From Flavobacterium sp. SLB02 (GTDB taxonomy: Bacteria; Bacteroidota; Bacteroidia; Flavobacteriales; Flavobacteriaceae), in contig NZ_CP045928.1 in the NCBI RefSeq assembly GCF_009664855.1, forward strand, positions 5,691,497 to 5,755,496: 64,000 bases of DNA, given 5' to 3'. Under the pieces are notes generated by a model, which saw only the letters and a list, made by a program, of their open reading frames with translations, had not been told where the DNA came from and made no database searches. Of the stretch, positions 7,525 to 14,972 are shown in pieces (the first letter of the stretch is position 1; each line of letters starts with the position of its first letter). Position numbers and translations under genes: made by a program.

Positions 7525-8874
7525 ATGTTTAAAAAAATATTAATTGCGAATAGAGGAGAAATTGCACTTCGTGTAATTCGTACATGTAAAGAAATGGGAA
7601 TCAAAACTGTAGCAGTTTACTCTACAGCCGATGCAGAAAGTCTACATGTTAAGTTTGCTGACGAAGCGGTTTGTATTGGTCCTCCTCCAAGTAACTTATC
7701 GTATTTGAAAATGTCAAATATTATTGCCGCTGCAGAAATTACTAATGCAGATGCAATTCATCCAGGTTATGGATTTCTTTCTGAGAATGCTAAATTCTCA
7801 AAAATTTGTCAGGAACACGGAATCAAATTTATTGGTGCTGCTCCTGAAATGATTGATAGAATGGGAGATAAAGCTTCTGCAAAAGCTACAATGAAAGCTG
7901 CAGGAGTTCCATGTGTGCCAGGTTCAGACGGATTGTTAGAGTCTTTCGAACAAACACAAAAATTAGCTAAAGAATTTGGTTACCCTGTAATGCTTAAAGC
8001 AACTGCAGGTGGTGGTGGAAAAGGAATGCGTGCTGTCTGGAAAGAAGATGAGTTATTGAAAGCATGGGAAAGTGCACGTCAGGAAGCTGCTGCAGCATTT
8101 GGAAATGACGGAATGTACATGGAGAAACTTATCGAAGAACCTCGTCATATCGAAATTCAGGTTGTTGGAGATTCTTACGGAAAAGCATGTCACCTTTCTG
8201 AAAGAGATTGTTCTGTACAACGTCGTCACCAAAAGTTGACTGAAGAAACGCCTTCGCCTTTCATGACAGACGAATTACGTACTGCAATGGGAGAAGCTGC
8301 TGTAAAAGCAGCTGAATTTATTAAATACGAAGGAGCGGGAACTGTAGAATTTTTAGTGGACAAACACAGAAATTTCTATTTCATGGAAATGAATACACGT
8401 ATTCAGGTAGAGCATCCAATTACGGAACAAGTAATTGATTACGATTTGATTCGTGAGCAAATTATGGTTGCGGCTGGAATTCCAATTTCAGGAAAAAACT
8501 ACTTACCGGAATTACACGCTATAGAATGTCGTATTAATGCTGAAGATCCTTATAATGATTTTCGTCCTTCACCAGGAAAAATTACTACACTTCATATGCC
8601 GGGAGGTCACGGAGTTCGTTTAGATACTCACGTTTATTCTGGTTATACAATTCCACCAAATTACGATTCGATGATTGCTAAGTTAATTACGACTGCGCAA
8701 TCTCGTGAAGAAGCAATTAGCAAAATGCGAAGAGCTTTGGATGAATTCGTTATAGAAGGTGTAAAAACTACAATTCCTTTCCATAGACAATTAATGGATG
8801 ATCCAAGATATATAGCAGGAGATTATACAACTGCTTTTATGGATACATTTAAAATGAAACCTATAGAAGAATAA
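7525..8874 (+). CDS. accC: acetyl-CoA carboxylase, biotin carboxylase subunit
   Basis: 449 aa, full length. This ATP-grasp enzyme carboxylates biotin on AccB with bicarbonate. Motifs are MFKKILIANRGEIALRVIR at the N-terminus, the Gly-rich ATP loop KATAGGGGKGMR, RDCSVQRRHQK, and MEMNTRIQVEHPITE with the catalytic Glu/Arg region. It ends with a strong terminator hairpin 4 bases after the stop, closing the fabH-accB-accC block. Confidence 0.97.
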   Translation: MFKKILIANRGEIALRVIRTCKEMGIKTVAVYSTADAESLHVKFADEAVCIGPPPSNLSYLKMSNIIAAAEITNADAIHPGYGFLSENAKFSKICQEHGIKFIGAAPEMIDRMGDKASAKATMKAAGVPCVPGSDGLLESFEQTQKLAKEFGYPVMLKATAGGGGKGMRAVWKEDELLKAWESARQEAAAAFGNDGMYMEKLIEEPRHIEIQVVGDSYGKACHLSERDCSVQRRHQKLTEETPSPFMTDELRTAMGEAAVKAAEFIKYEGAGTVEFLVDKHRNFYFMEMNTRIQVEHPITEQVIDYDLIREQIMVAAGIPISGKNYLPELHAIECRINAEDPYNDFRPSPGKITTLHMPGGHGVRLDTHVYSGYTIPPNYDSMIAKLITTAQSREEAISKMRRALDEFVIEGVKTTIPFHRQLMDDPRYIAGDYTTAFMDTFKMKPIEE

Positions 8875-8877
8875 TAT

Positions 8878-8906
8878 AAAGGCTGTCAATTTTGGCAGCC
8901 TTTTTT
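8878..8906 (+). terminator. terminator after accC
   Basis: The stem AAAGGCTGTC (8878-8887) pairs with 8894-8903 (GGCAGCCTTT, one T-G pair) around an AATTTT loop and is followed by T residues. Confidence 0.85.
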
Positions 8907-8921
8907 ATTTTATAACTTTTT

Positions 8922-8954
8922 AAACCCGATTGATTCTTTAAGCTATCGGGTTTT
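8922..8954. terminator. second hairpin downstream of accC
   Basis: AAACCCGAT (8922-8930) and ATCGGGTTT (8945-8953) form a perfect 9-bp stem with a 14-nt loop. The run of T after it is short. It may be a back-up terminator or an independent repeat unit; CCCGAT/ATCGGG half-sites also occur at 28.1 kb. Confidence 0.5.
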
Positions 8955-9246
8955 GTATTATAATAATTGAGAGAATTTTATTTTTGCAGCATTTGAATCT
9001 GATAATTTTAAAGTTTACCGGTTTTAATGCTTAAATTCTTTGAGTAAACACTATTTGTGTATACTTTTTACACAGTATTTCATAAAATTACACACTTATT
9101 TTTAATCCTATTTTTTGGCACAATAGAATTAAATGCTTAAATTACAGGGTTTTACGCGGTTGTTGGGCTGGCGTTTGCGTTACGGCATAATAATTTCATT
9201 ATCTAAAGCGTAAACAACTATTAAATAATTATAAAATATACACATT
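8955..9246 (+). promoter_or_regulatory. control region of the PepSY-like array
   Basis: Three elements are visible. (1) TATTTTTG at 8979-8986 fits the -7 box, with TTG at 8953-8955 upstream (23-bp spacing). (2) An inverted repeat TGTGTA (9056-9061), 7-nt spacer, TACACA (9069-9074), has a further TTACACA at 9088-9094, exactly 20 bp from the TTACACA at 9068. (3) TGG-GCTG-GCGT-TTGC at 9164-9178 has the GG-N10-GC spacing of a -24/-12 sigma-54 promoter, 68 bp before the first ATG. A sigma-54-dependent activator gene follows the array and rpoN lies at 42.7 kb, so regulated sigma-54 transcription is plausible but unproven. Confidence 0.45.
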
Positions 9247-9543
9247 ATGAAAAATCTATTTTTATCAGCCGCAATTGTTTTAGGAAGTTTAACTTCATTC
9301 GCTTCAACTACTCCTATTACAAATACTATCGTAAAAACGATTTCTATTGAAGACGAATATACAGAAATCAAATTAGAAGAATTACCAGCTCCAATTGCTG
9401 AGTCTTTGAAAAAAGCTTATCCTGATGCTGTAATTACTAAAGCATATAAAAACGAAAAATCAGAATATAAATTAGATGTTACCGTTGGTGACAAAGTAGG
9501 GAACCTTTTTGCTAATGCAGATGGAACCTGGATTAAAAAATAA
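9247..9543 (+). CDS. secreted PepSY-like (DUF2874) protein, copy 1
   Basis: 98 aa. It has a signal peptide MKNLFLSAAIVLGSLTSFAS (cleavage near residue 20) and a single small domain with LPAPIAESLKKAYPDAVITKAYK, EYKLDVTVGDK and a C-terminal ADGTWIKK. This is the pattern of the periplasmic PepSY-like / beta-lactamase-inhibitor-like fold (PF11396). Such proteins are periplasmic or surface associated; no biochemical role can be assigned. It is the first of five tandem paralogues and is nearly identical to copy 2 in signal peptide and C-terminus, indicating recent duplication. A sigma-54-like promoter lies upstream. Confidence 0.75.
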   Translation: MKNLFLSAAIVLGSLTSFASTTPITNTIVKTISIEDEYTEIKLEELPAPIAESLKKAYPDAVITKAYKNEKSEYKLDVTVGDKVGNLFANADGTWIKK

Positions 9544-9628
9544 TCAAATTAAATTTTAGATGCTCATGTCATGCAGATTCAAATTAGCAATACTAAAATA
9601 AAATTAACAATATTAAAATATAACTATT

Positions 9629-9925
9629 ATGAAAAATCTATTTTTATCAGCCGCAATCGTTTTGGGAGGTTTAACATCATTTGCATCAACTTCTCCAATA
9701 ACAAATACAATCGTAAAAACAATTTCAATTCAAGACGAATACACTGAAATTAAATTAGAAGAAGTGCCAGTTGCAATTACAGATGCTCTTAAAAAAGCGT
9801 ATCCGGATGCAGTACTTTCTAAAGCATACAAAAATGCTAAATCAGAGTATAAACTAGACGTTACAGTAGGTGACAAAGTAGGTTCACTTTTTGCTAATGC
9901 AGATGGATCTTGGATTAAAAAATAA
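9629..9925 (+). CDS. secreted PepSY-like protein, copy 2
   Basis: 98 aa. The first 14 residues (MKNLFLSAAIVLGG) differ from copy 1 at one position, and the domain follows the same plan (VPVAITDALKKAYPDAVLSKAYKNAKSEYKLDVTVGDKVGSLFANADGSWIKK in parts). The 85-bp gap before it is the longest in the array and has AT-rich direct words (AATACTAAAATAAAATTAAC). No separate promoter is evident. Periplasmic location is predicted; the function is unknown. Confidence 0.75.
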   Translation: MKNLFLSAAIVLGGLTSFASTSPITNTIVKTISIQDEYTEIKLEEVPVAITDALKKAYPDAVLSKAYKNAKSEYKLDVTVGDKVGSLFANADGSWIKK

Positions 9926-9952
9926 TTAGAAACGAACTATAAAACTATCACT

Positions 9953-10243
9953 ATGAAAAAGTTAATATTATCGGCAGCTATCCTGTTAGGAGGGTTGTCA
10001 ATGCAAGCAAGGAATGTAGCCGTGACAAGTTCAATGGTTCAATCAGTAAACATTCAGGACGAATATAAAGAAGTTGATGCCGTACCGGCAGCTATTAAAA
10101 CGGCGTTAGACGAAGCATATCCAGGTGTAAAACTAGATAAAGCTTATGTAAACGACAAAAAAGAGTATAAAATAGAAATCACTGTAAGGGGTGAAAAGTC
10201 TACTGTTTATACAGATGCTACTGGTAAAATTCTTAAAAAATAA
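9953..10243 (+). CDS. secreted PepSY-like protein, copy 3
   Basis: 96 aa with signal peptide MKKLILSAAILLGGLSMQA. It is more diverged than copies 1 and 2: the acidic block before the helix is shortened (EYKEVDAVPAAIKTALDEAYPG) and the C-terminus reads TDATGKILKK. The 27-bp spacing suggests co-transcription with its neighbours. The helix-plus-strand pattern (AYPG.KLDKAYVNDKKEYKIEI) is the same as in the other copies. Confidence 0.73.
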   Translation: MKKLILSAAILLGGLSMQARNVAVTSSMVQSVNIQDEYKEVDAVPAAIKTALDEAYPGVKLDKAYVNDKKEYKIEITVRGEKSTVYTDATGKILKK

Positions 10244-10269
10244 TTAAGTAACCCATAAAAACTATTATT

Positions 10270-10566
10270 ATGAAAAAGTTAATCTTATCAGCAGCAATCA
10301 TTTTAGGAAGTTTGTCAATTCAGGCAGCTAATCCTGTAGTAAAAACTTCAATGACTCAGTCAGTGACAGTTCAGGATGAATTTACTGAAATTGGTGCAGA
10401 TGCTGTTCCGGCAGCTGTAAAATCAACTGTAGAAAAATCTTTTCCGAATACAAAACTTGAAAAAGCGTATAAAAACGAAAAGAACGAGTACAAGTTGGAA
10501 ATTTCAAGTGGTGACAAAAAGTATACTGTATTTACAGATGCTTTAGGAAACATCATTAAAAAATAA
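10270..10566 (+). CDS. secreted PepSY-like protein, copy 4
   Basis: 98 aa with signal peptide MKKLILSAAIILGSLSIQA. The domain includes AVPAAVKSTVEKSFPNTKLEKAYKNEK and TDALGNIIKK. Its N-terminal DNA is very close to copies 3 and 5, so copies 3-5 form one subgroup and 1-2 another. There is a 26-bp gap from copy 3. Confidence 0.73.
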   Translation: MKKLILSAAIILGSLSIQAANPVVKTSMTQSVTVQDEFTEIGADAVPAAVKSTVEKSFPNTKLEKAYKNEKNEYKLEISSGDKKYTVFTDALGNIIKK

Positions 10567-10580
10567 TTAAAGAGAGCAAC

Positions 10581-10877
10581 ATGAAAAAGTTAATCTTATC
10601 AGCAGTAATAGTTTTAGGAAGTTTGTCTATTTACGCAAGTAATGAGACAACTCCGCTACAAACTAAGTCGGTTGTTTCTGCTCAGGCAGAATACACAGAA
10701 GTAAGTGCAGATGCTGTACCTGCTGCTGTAAAAACGGCACTGCAAACTGCCTATCCGGGAGCAAAACTGGACAAGGCATTTGTAAATGAAAAAAAAGAGT
10801 ATAAACTCGAAATATCGGTTGGTGACCAAAAGGCTACTGTTTTTTCAGATGTCAATGGCAACTGGTTAAAGATATAA
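10581..10877 (+). CDS. secreted PepSY-like protein, copy 5
   Basis: 98 aa with signal peptide MKKLILSAVIVLGSLSIYA, then a short Thr/Gln-rich linker and the same domain (AVPAAVKTALQTAYPGAKLDKAF, KEYKLEISVGDQ, SDVNGNWLKI). It is 14 bp after copy 4. A strong terminator follows, so the array is one transcription unit that ends before the response regulator gene. Confidence 0.73.
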   Translation: MKKLILSAVIVLGSLSIYASNETTPLQTKSVVSAQAEYTEVSADAVPAAVKTALQTAYPGAKLDKAFVNEKKEYKLEISVGDQKATVFSDVNGNWLKI

Positions 10878-10910
10878 ATTAGGTGAATTTAGATTTATGT
10901 TTTTGGTGAA

Positions 10911-10943
10911 AAAGAGATTGCGATAAGCAATCTCTTTTTTTTT
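10911..10943 (+). terminator. terminator after the PepSY-like array
   Basis: A perfect 11-bp stem, AAAGAGATTGC (10911-10921) with GCAATCTCTTT (10927-10937), has a 5-nt loop and T residues to 10943. Confidence 0.9.
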
Positions 10944-11006
10944 GCATAATTTTGTGAAAAGACAATTTTAATAGTCTTATTTTAGCAAAAAAGTCCCTAA
11001 AAACAA

Positions 11007-12356
11007 ATGCCAAAGATATTACTCATAGAAGATGATATTTCGTTTTGCAAATTATTAGAAAAGTTTCTGGTAAAAAAAGCATACGAAGTAACCATTGCTT
11101 TCTCTGCAGCGGAAGCAAGATTAGCAATCAAAAAAGAATCATTCGATTTAATTTTGACAGATCTTCGCTTGCCTGATTCTGACGGTATCGGACTGATGTC
11201 TGAGTTTAAAACGGCGCATCCTGAAATACCTGTAATTCTTATGACAGGATACTCAGATGTAAATACTGCGGTAAAAGCCATAAAAAATGGTGCTGCAGAT
11301 TACATTTCGAAACCTTTTAATCCTGATGAGGTTTTATTGGTTATTACCAATGCTTTGAAATCTTCAGCAACAGAAGAAGAAATTCCTGTAAAGGAAAAAA
11401 AATCGACTAAAAAGCCAACTCCAAATACTGAAAACGAGTTTGTAAAAGGAATTTCGGTTGCATCCAAAAAATTATTAGATCACATTCATTTGGTTAGTCC
11501 AACAGATATGTCAGTTTTGATAATTGGAGAAAGCGGAACCGGAAAAGAAATCATTGCTAAAAGTATTCATCAGCAAAGTTTAAGAAAAAACAATAATTTC
11601 ATCGCGGTTGATTGCGGTGCTATTCCAAAAGAATTAGCTGCAAGTGAATTCTTCGGACATTTAAAAGGATCGTTTACCGGAGCTATTAGCGACAAAATGG
11701 GCTATTTTGAGGCTGCTAATGGTGGAACTCTTTTTTTAGATGAAATAGGGAACCTTTCATACGAAAATCAAATACAGCTGTTAAGAGCGCTTCAGGAACG
11801 AAAAATCAAACCTGTTGGGAGTAATAAAGAAATTAATGTTGATATTAGAATTATTACGGCTACGAACGAAGATTTACGGGAAGCGGTAAAGAATGGTGAT
11901 TTTAGAGAAGATTTATACCATAGAATCAATGAATTCTCGATTCAGTCTCCATCATTAAAAGACAGAGACGAAGATTTAATGGTTTTCGCTGATTATTTCT
12001 TAGAAAAAGCCAATCAACAATTGAATAAAGACATCATCGGATTTTCGCCGGAAGTAGTTACTATTTTTCAAAATTATAACTGGCCGGGAAATTTGCGTGA
12101 ACTTCAAAATTGTGTCAAACGTGCTACGCTTTTAACCCAGGGCGATTTTATAAAAAGCGATGTGTTGCCGGTTGAATTTTTTCAGATTCAAAAACAACAA
12201 ACGAATAATGGTGATTTCTCTTTGTCAGAAAACGAAAAAGAAGCTATTATTCACGCTTTATCAAAAGCACAGAATAATAAATCCGAAGCGGCAAAATTGC
12301 TTAAGATTACCAGAAAAACACTTTATAATAAATTAAAGCATTACAATATAGATTAA
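11007..12356 (+). CDS. sigma-54-dependent response regulator (NtrC/AtoC type)
   Basis: 449 aa. The receiver domain covers 1-120, with phospho-acceptor Asp52 in LILTDLRLPDSDG and acidic pocket EDD at 8-10. The AAA+ domain covers about 145-380, with Walker A GESGTGKE (Lys181), the sigma-54 contact loop as GSFTGA (222-227, not the usual GAFTGA) and Walker B GTLFLDEIG. A C-terminal Fis-type HTH reads NKSEAAKLLKITRKTLYNKLK. It activates RpoN promoters when phosphorylated. It ends convergently with the hybrid kinase gene (stops overlap) and follows the PepSY-like array, its most obvious target. A TAATTTTG box at 10947-10954 may start its own transcript. Confidence 0.93.
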   Translation: MPKILLIEDDISFCKLLEKFLVKKAYEVTIAFSAAEARLAIKKESFDLILTDLRLPDSDGIGLMSEFKTAHPEIPVILMTGYSDVNTAVKAIKNGAADYISKPFNPDEVLLVITNALKSSATEEEIPVKEKKSTKKPTPNTENEFVKGISVASKKLLDHIHLVSPTDMSVLIIGESGTGKEIIAKSIHQQSLRKNNNFIAVDCGAIPKELAASEFFGHLKGSFTGAISDKMGYFEAANGGTLFLDEIGNLSYENQIQLLRALQERKIKPVGSNKEINVDIRIITATNEDLREAVKNGDFREDLYHRINEFSIQSPSLKDRDEDLMVFADYFLEKANQQLNKDIIGFSPEVVTIFQNYNWPGNLRELQNCVKRATLLTQGDFIKSDVLPVEFFQIQKQQTNNGDFSLSENEKEAIIHALSKAQNNKSEAAKLLKITRKTLYNKLKHYNID

Positions 12357-14794
12357 GCTATTTCTGTATGTAAAGCTTTAAAAAGTATGTCTGTTTTTGC
12401 TTTCAAAACTTTAAAAATATCGTTTAAATCAGAAGTTTCAAGATCCCTGTTTTCTAAGATTTTTAAAATTTCTCCAATTTCTCGCGCCTGAATTTGCTTG
12501 AACATTGGCGCAATTCTGTGTGCGATTGAATTAATTTCGGCTGTATTTTTGTCGATCATTGCATTCTCTAATAAATTCAGGTTTTCAGAGCTGCTTTCGA
12601 TAAACGATTTTAAAACTTCTTTTAATGCTGCAGCATCATTGCCTAAAAACTCTTTAAGTGTTTCCAGAGAATACAATTTAGTACTGGTTTTTTCTTCTTG
12701 CTCATTAATGTCAACATTGGGCAAAGTATCATTTTCTAAAATAAGAATTATGGTCTCCAGTAATATTTTAGGCGAATAAGGTTTTTGTATTACAGTTGTA
12801 AAACCAGCTTCGTTATAAACAGCCGCATCAAGATCAGTTCTTCCTGTAAGTGCAATTACGGGCTGGTTTTTATAAGTGGAATATCCTGAGCTTTTTAATT
12901 TTTTCAAAAACGCAAAACCATCCATTTCCGGCATTTGTATGTCTGTAATTATAAAATCGAAATTGGTGTTCTGAATCGCTTCTAAAGCTTTCAAAGCGCT
13001 ATTAAAAGACAGCACCTGATGTTGTTCCTGCCTTAAAACCCCGCTTGTCAAATTCAAAAGATTGATATCGTCGTCCAGAACAATAAAAGTTTGTTTCTTA
13101 GTATTTCGAACGACAGTTTTTTTGACTTCAGGAACTGAATTCACACTATTATCAAACTGCAAGGGAAGTTCAACTACAAAAGTACTTCCTTTGCCAAATG
13201 TACTTTCCAGTTTTAAATCGCCGCCTAAAATCGAAATTATTTTTTGGCAAATAGACAATCCCAAACCGGTTCCGCCATATTCTTTTTCAATATTTTCATT
13301 CGCCTGAGCAAATTCTTCAAAAACTAATTTTTGATTTCCTTTTTCGATTCCTATTCCGGTATCTTCAATTCTAATGGTAAAAAACTTATCATTCTCCGAT
13401 ATATAGCCACTAATTTTTATAAATCCTTCTTCGGTAAATTTATACGCATTCCCGATAATGTTACTCAGAATTTGTTTCAATCGAAACGGATCTCCAACAA
13501 TTCTCGTATTCAGTTTCTCATCTACATTAATAATAAGATCAATGTTTTTGTGTTTGTAAACGGTCTGAATACTTTTGGCAACTTCGTCAATAATATCAGG
13601 TAATAAAAACGGAACTTTTTCGATCGTAATTTTTCCGGCTTCAATCTTAGAAAAGTCCAGTAAATCCTGAACCAATTGCGTAATATATTCTGATGAATTT
13701 TTGATGTTTTTAATGAAATACGACTGCTTTGTATTGACATCCGAATTGCCCAAAAGTTCAGAATACCCCACAATGGTACTCAAAGGTGTTTTAAGATCAT
13801 GGCTTACCGTAGAAATTAATTGTTCGCGGCTTTTAAGCAAATTTTTGGTTTTGAAATTCGCAATTTCGAGTTGTTTTTTATAAACCTGCGATTTCGAATA
13901 ATCACTGACAATCAGGATCGAGAAAAACAACGTTAGGACCAAACCAACAATAGCGGATACGGTGACAATTTCGTTGACTTTTTTAAGGGACTTTTCTTTT
14001 AGCGAATTATTTTTTATCGAGTTGATGATAATTTCTCTTTCGATAATTCGAAGTACTTTACGAAGCTGGTCCGAAATGGCGATTTCGTTTTTTAGTAATT
14101 TATTCTCTTCAAAATTCAGCGATTCTTTTTTCTTTTCGGCCTTGATTTTTACATTGCTCAACAATTTTTTCGAATTGGCCAAAATAGAATCCGATGCTTG
14201 TTTGCTTAGCGTATTGGTGCTGTCATCCGGAATATTCTGATTGAGATAATCAACATATTTTTGAAGTACATTTCGCTGATAACTGCCCAACTGATTTGGG
14301 TTTTTATTGAAATCCTGAAGTTCCAGCTTTCGAAGTTTGAACTCCATTTTGGTAATTTCGTCAATAGCCGTATTAACCGACACTTCATCTTCGGCTTTGT
14401 TTTTTATCGTTTTTAATTGCTGGATATTTTTTGTTTTTTCAGACAACAAATAAGTAACGCTATCCAATAATGTTTTTTGATATTGTGTAGTAACGATTTG
14501 TTTTAAAGTATCGATTCTGGATTTTAAAGAATCGGTTTCAATAATGTAATTTTTAAAATCTTCTTCAGAGTTATTTTGAATTGTTTTCCTGGCTAAACTT
14601 TCTGTTTTATACACATTCGAAAACAATTTACTGACCCTAAGAATCTTGGTTTTTTCGAAAGCAATTTTACTTTCAAGTTTGTTATATACTACATTTTCAG
14701 AATATAAAAACCATCCAACAGTAACAACCAAAGCCAGTAATGCAACATAACTGAATAAAACTTTGAGTGCTGTATAACTTTTTTTGCTCTCCAT
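12353..14794 (-). CDS. hybrid sensor histidine kinase with receiver and HPt domains
   Basis: 813 aa. It has a membrane helix at about 10-30, a long helical extracytoplasmic region (31-275), and a second helix at about 277-297. HisKA follows with His332 in STVSHDLKTPLS, then HATPase_c (N-box SNIIGNAYKF, DTGIGI, YGGTGLGLSI). A receiver domain carries Asp618 in FIITDIQMPEMDG, and a C-terminal HPt domain has His759 in SIAHRIAPMF. The layout is an ArcB/BarA-like phosphorelay that would end on a separate response regulator. The neighbouring sigma-54 regulator, convergent and overlapping by 4 bp, is the natural partner (inference). The sensor part has no recognisable ligand-binding fold. Confidence 0.92.
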   Translation of the reverse strand: MESKKSYTALKVLFSYVALLALVVTVGWFLYSENVVYNKLESKIAFEKTKILRVSKLFSNVYKTESLARKTIQNNSEEDFKNYIIETDSLKSRIDTLKQIVTTQYQKTLLDSVTYLLSEKTKNIQQLKTIKNKAEDEVSVNTAIDEITKMEFKLRKLELQDFNKNPNQLGSYQRNVLQKYVDYLNQNIPDDSTNTLSKQASDSILANSKKLLSNVKIKAEKKKESLNFEENKLLKNEIAISDQLRKVLRIIEREIIINSIKNNSLKEKSLKKVNEIVTVSAIVGLVLTLFFSILIVSDYSKSQVYKKQLEIANFKTKNLLKSREQLISTVSHDLKTPLSTIVGYSELLGNSDVNTKQSYFIKNIKNSSEYITQLVQDLLDFSKIEAGKITIEKVPFLLPDIIDEVAKSIQTVYKHKNIDLIINVDEKLNTRIVGDPFRLKQILSNIIGNAYKFTEEGFIKISGYISENDKFFTIRIEDTGIGIEKGNQKLVFEEFAQANENIEKEYGGTGLGLSICQKIISILGGDLKLESTFGKGSTFVVELPLQFDNSVNSVPEVKKTVVRNTKKQTFIVLDDDINLLNLTSGVLRQEQHQVLSFNSALKALEAIQNTNFDFIITDIQMPEMDGFAFLKKLKSSGYSTYKNQPVIALTGRTDLDAAVYNEAGFTTVIQKPYSPKILLETIILILENDTLPNVDINEQEEKTSTKLYSLETLKEFLGNDAAALKEVLKSFIESSSENLNLLENAMIDKNTAEINSIAHRIAPMFKQIQAREIGEILKILENRDLETSDLNDIFKVLKAKTDILFKALHTEIA

Positions 14795-14916
14795 AGATTG
14801 CTATTGTGGGGATTGGGAAGATTTATAACGGGAAATTGCTGCAATTTATTCAAAATTTCTGTTTTAGAAATACAAATTAATGCTAATCTTTTACATAATT
14901 AAAAGGTCTAAAAAAG

Positions 14917-14954
14917 AAAATAGCCGTAGATTTTATAAAATCTACGGCTATTTT
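14917..14954. terminator. bidirectional terminator between kinase and S9 peptidase genes
   Basis: A perfect 19-bp palindrome: AAAATAGCCGTAGATTTTA followed directly by its complement. A's on one side and T's on the other allow termination of the minus-strand peptidase gene, which ends at 14973. Confidence 0.85.
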
Positions 14955-14972
14955 TATGTTTAAATTATTTGA

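Noticed and set aside
9247..10877. CRISPR array or simple repeat
   Set aside because: The repeats are five coding paralogues with signal peptides, not short direct repeats.
13331..13603. Several plus-strand frames inside the hybrid kinase gene
   Set aside because: Antisense shadows; no domain and no start context.
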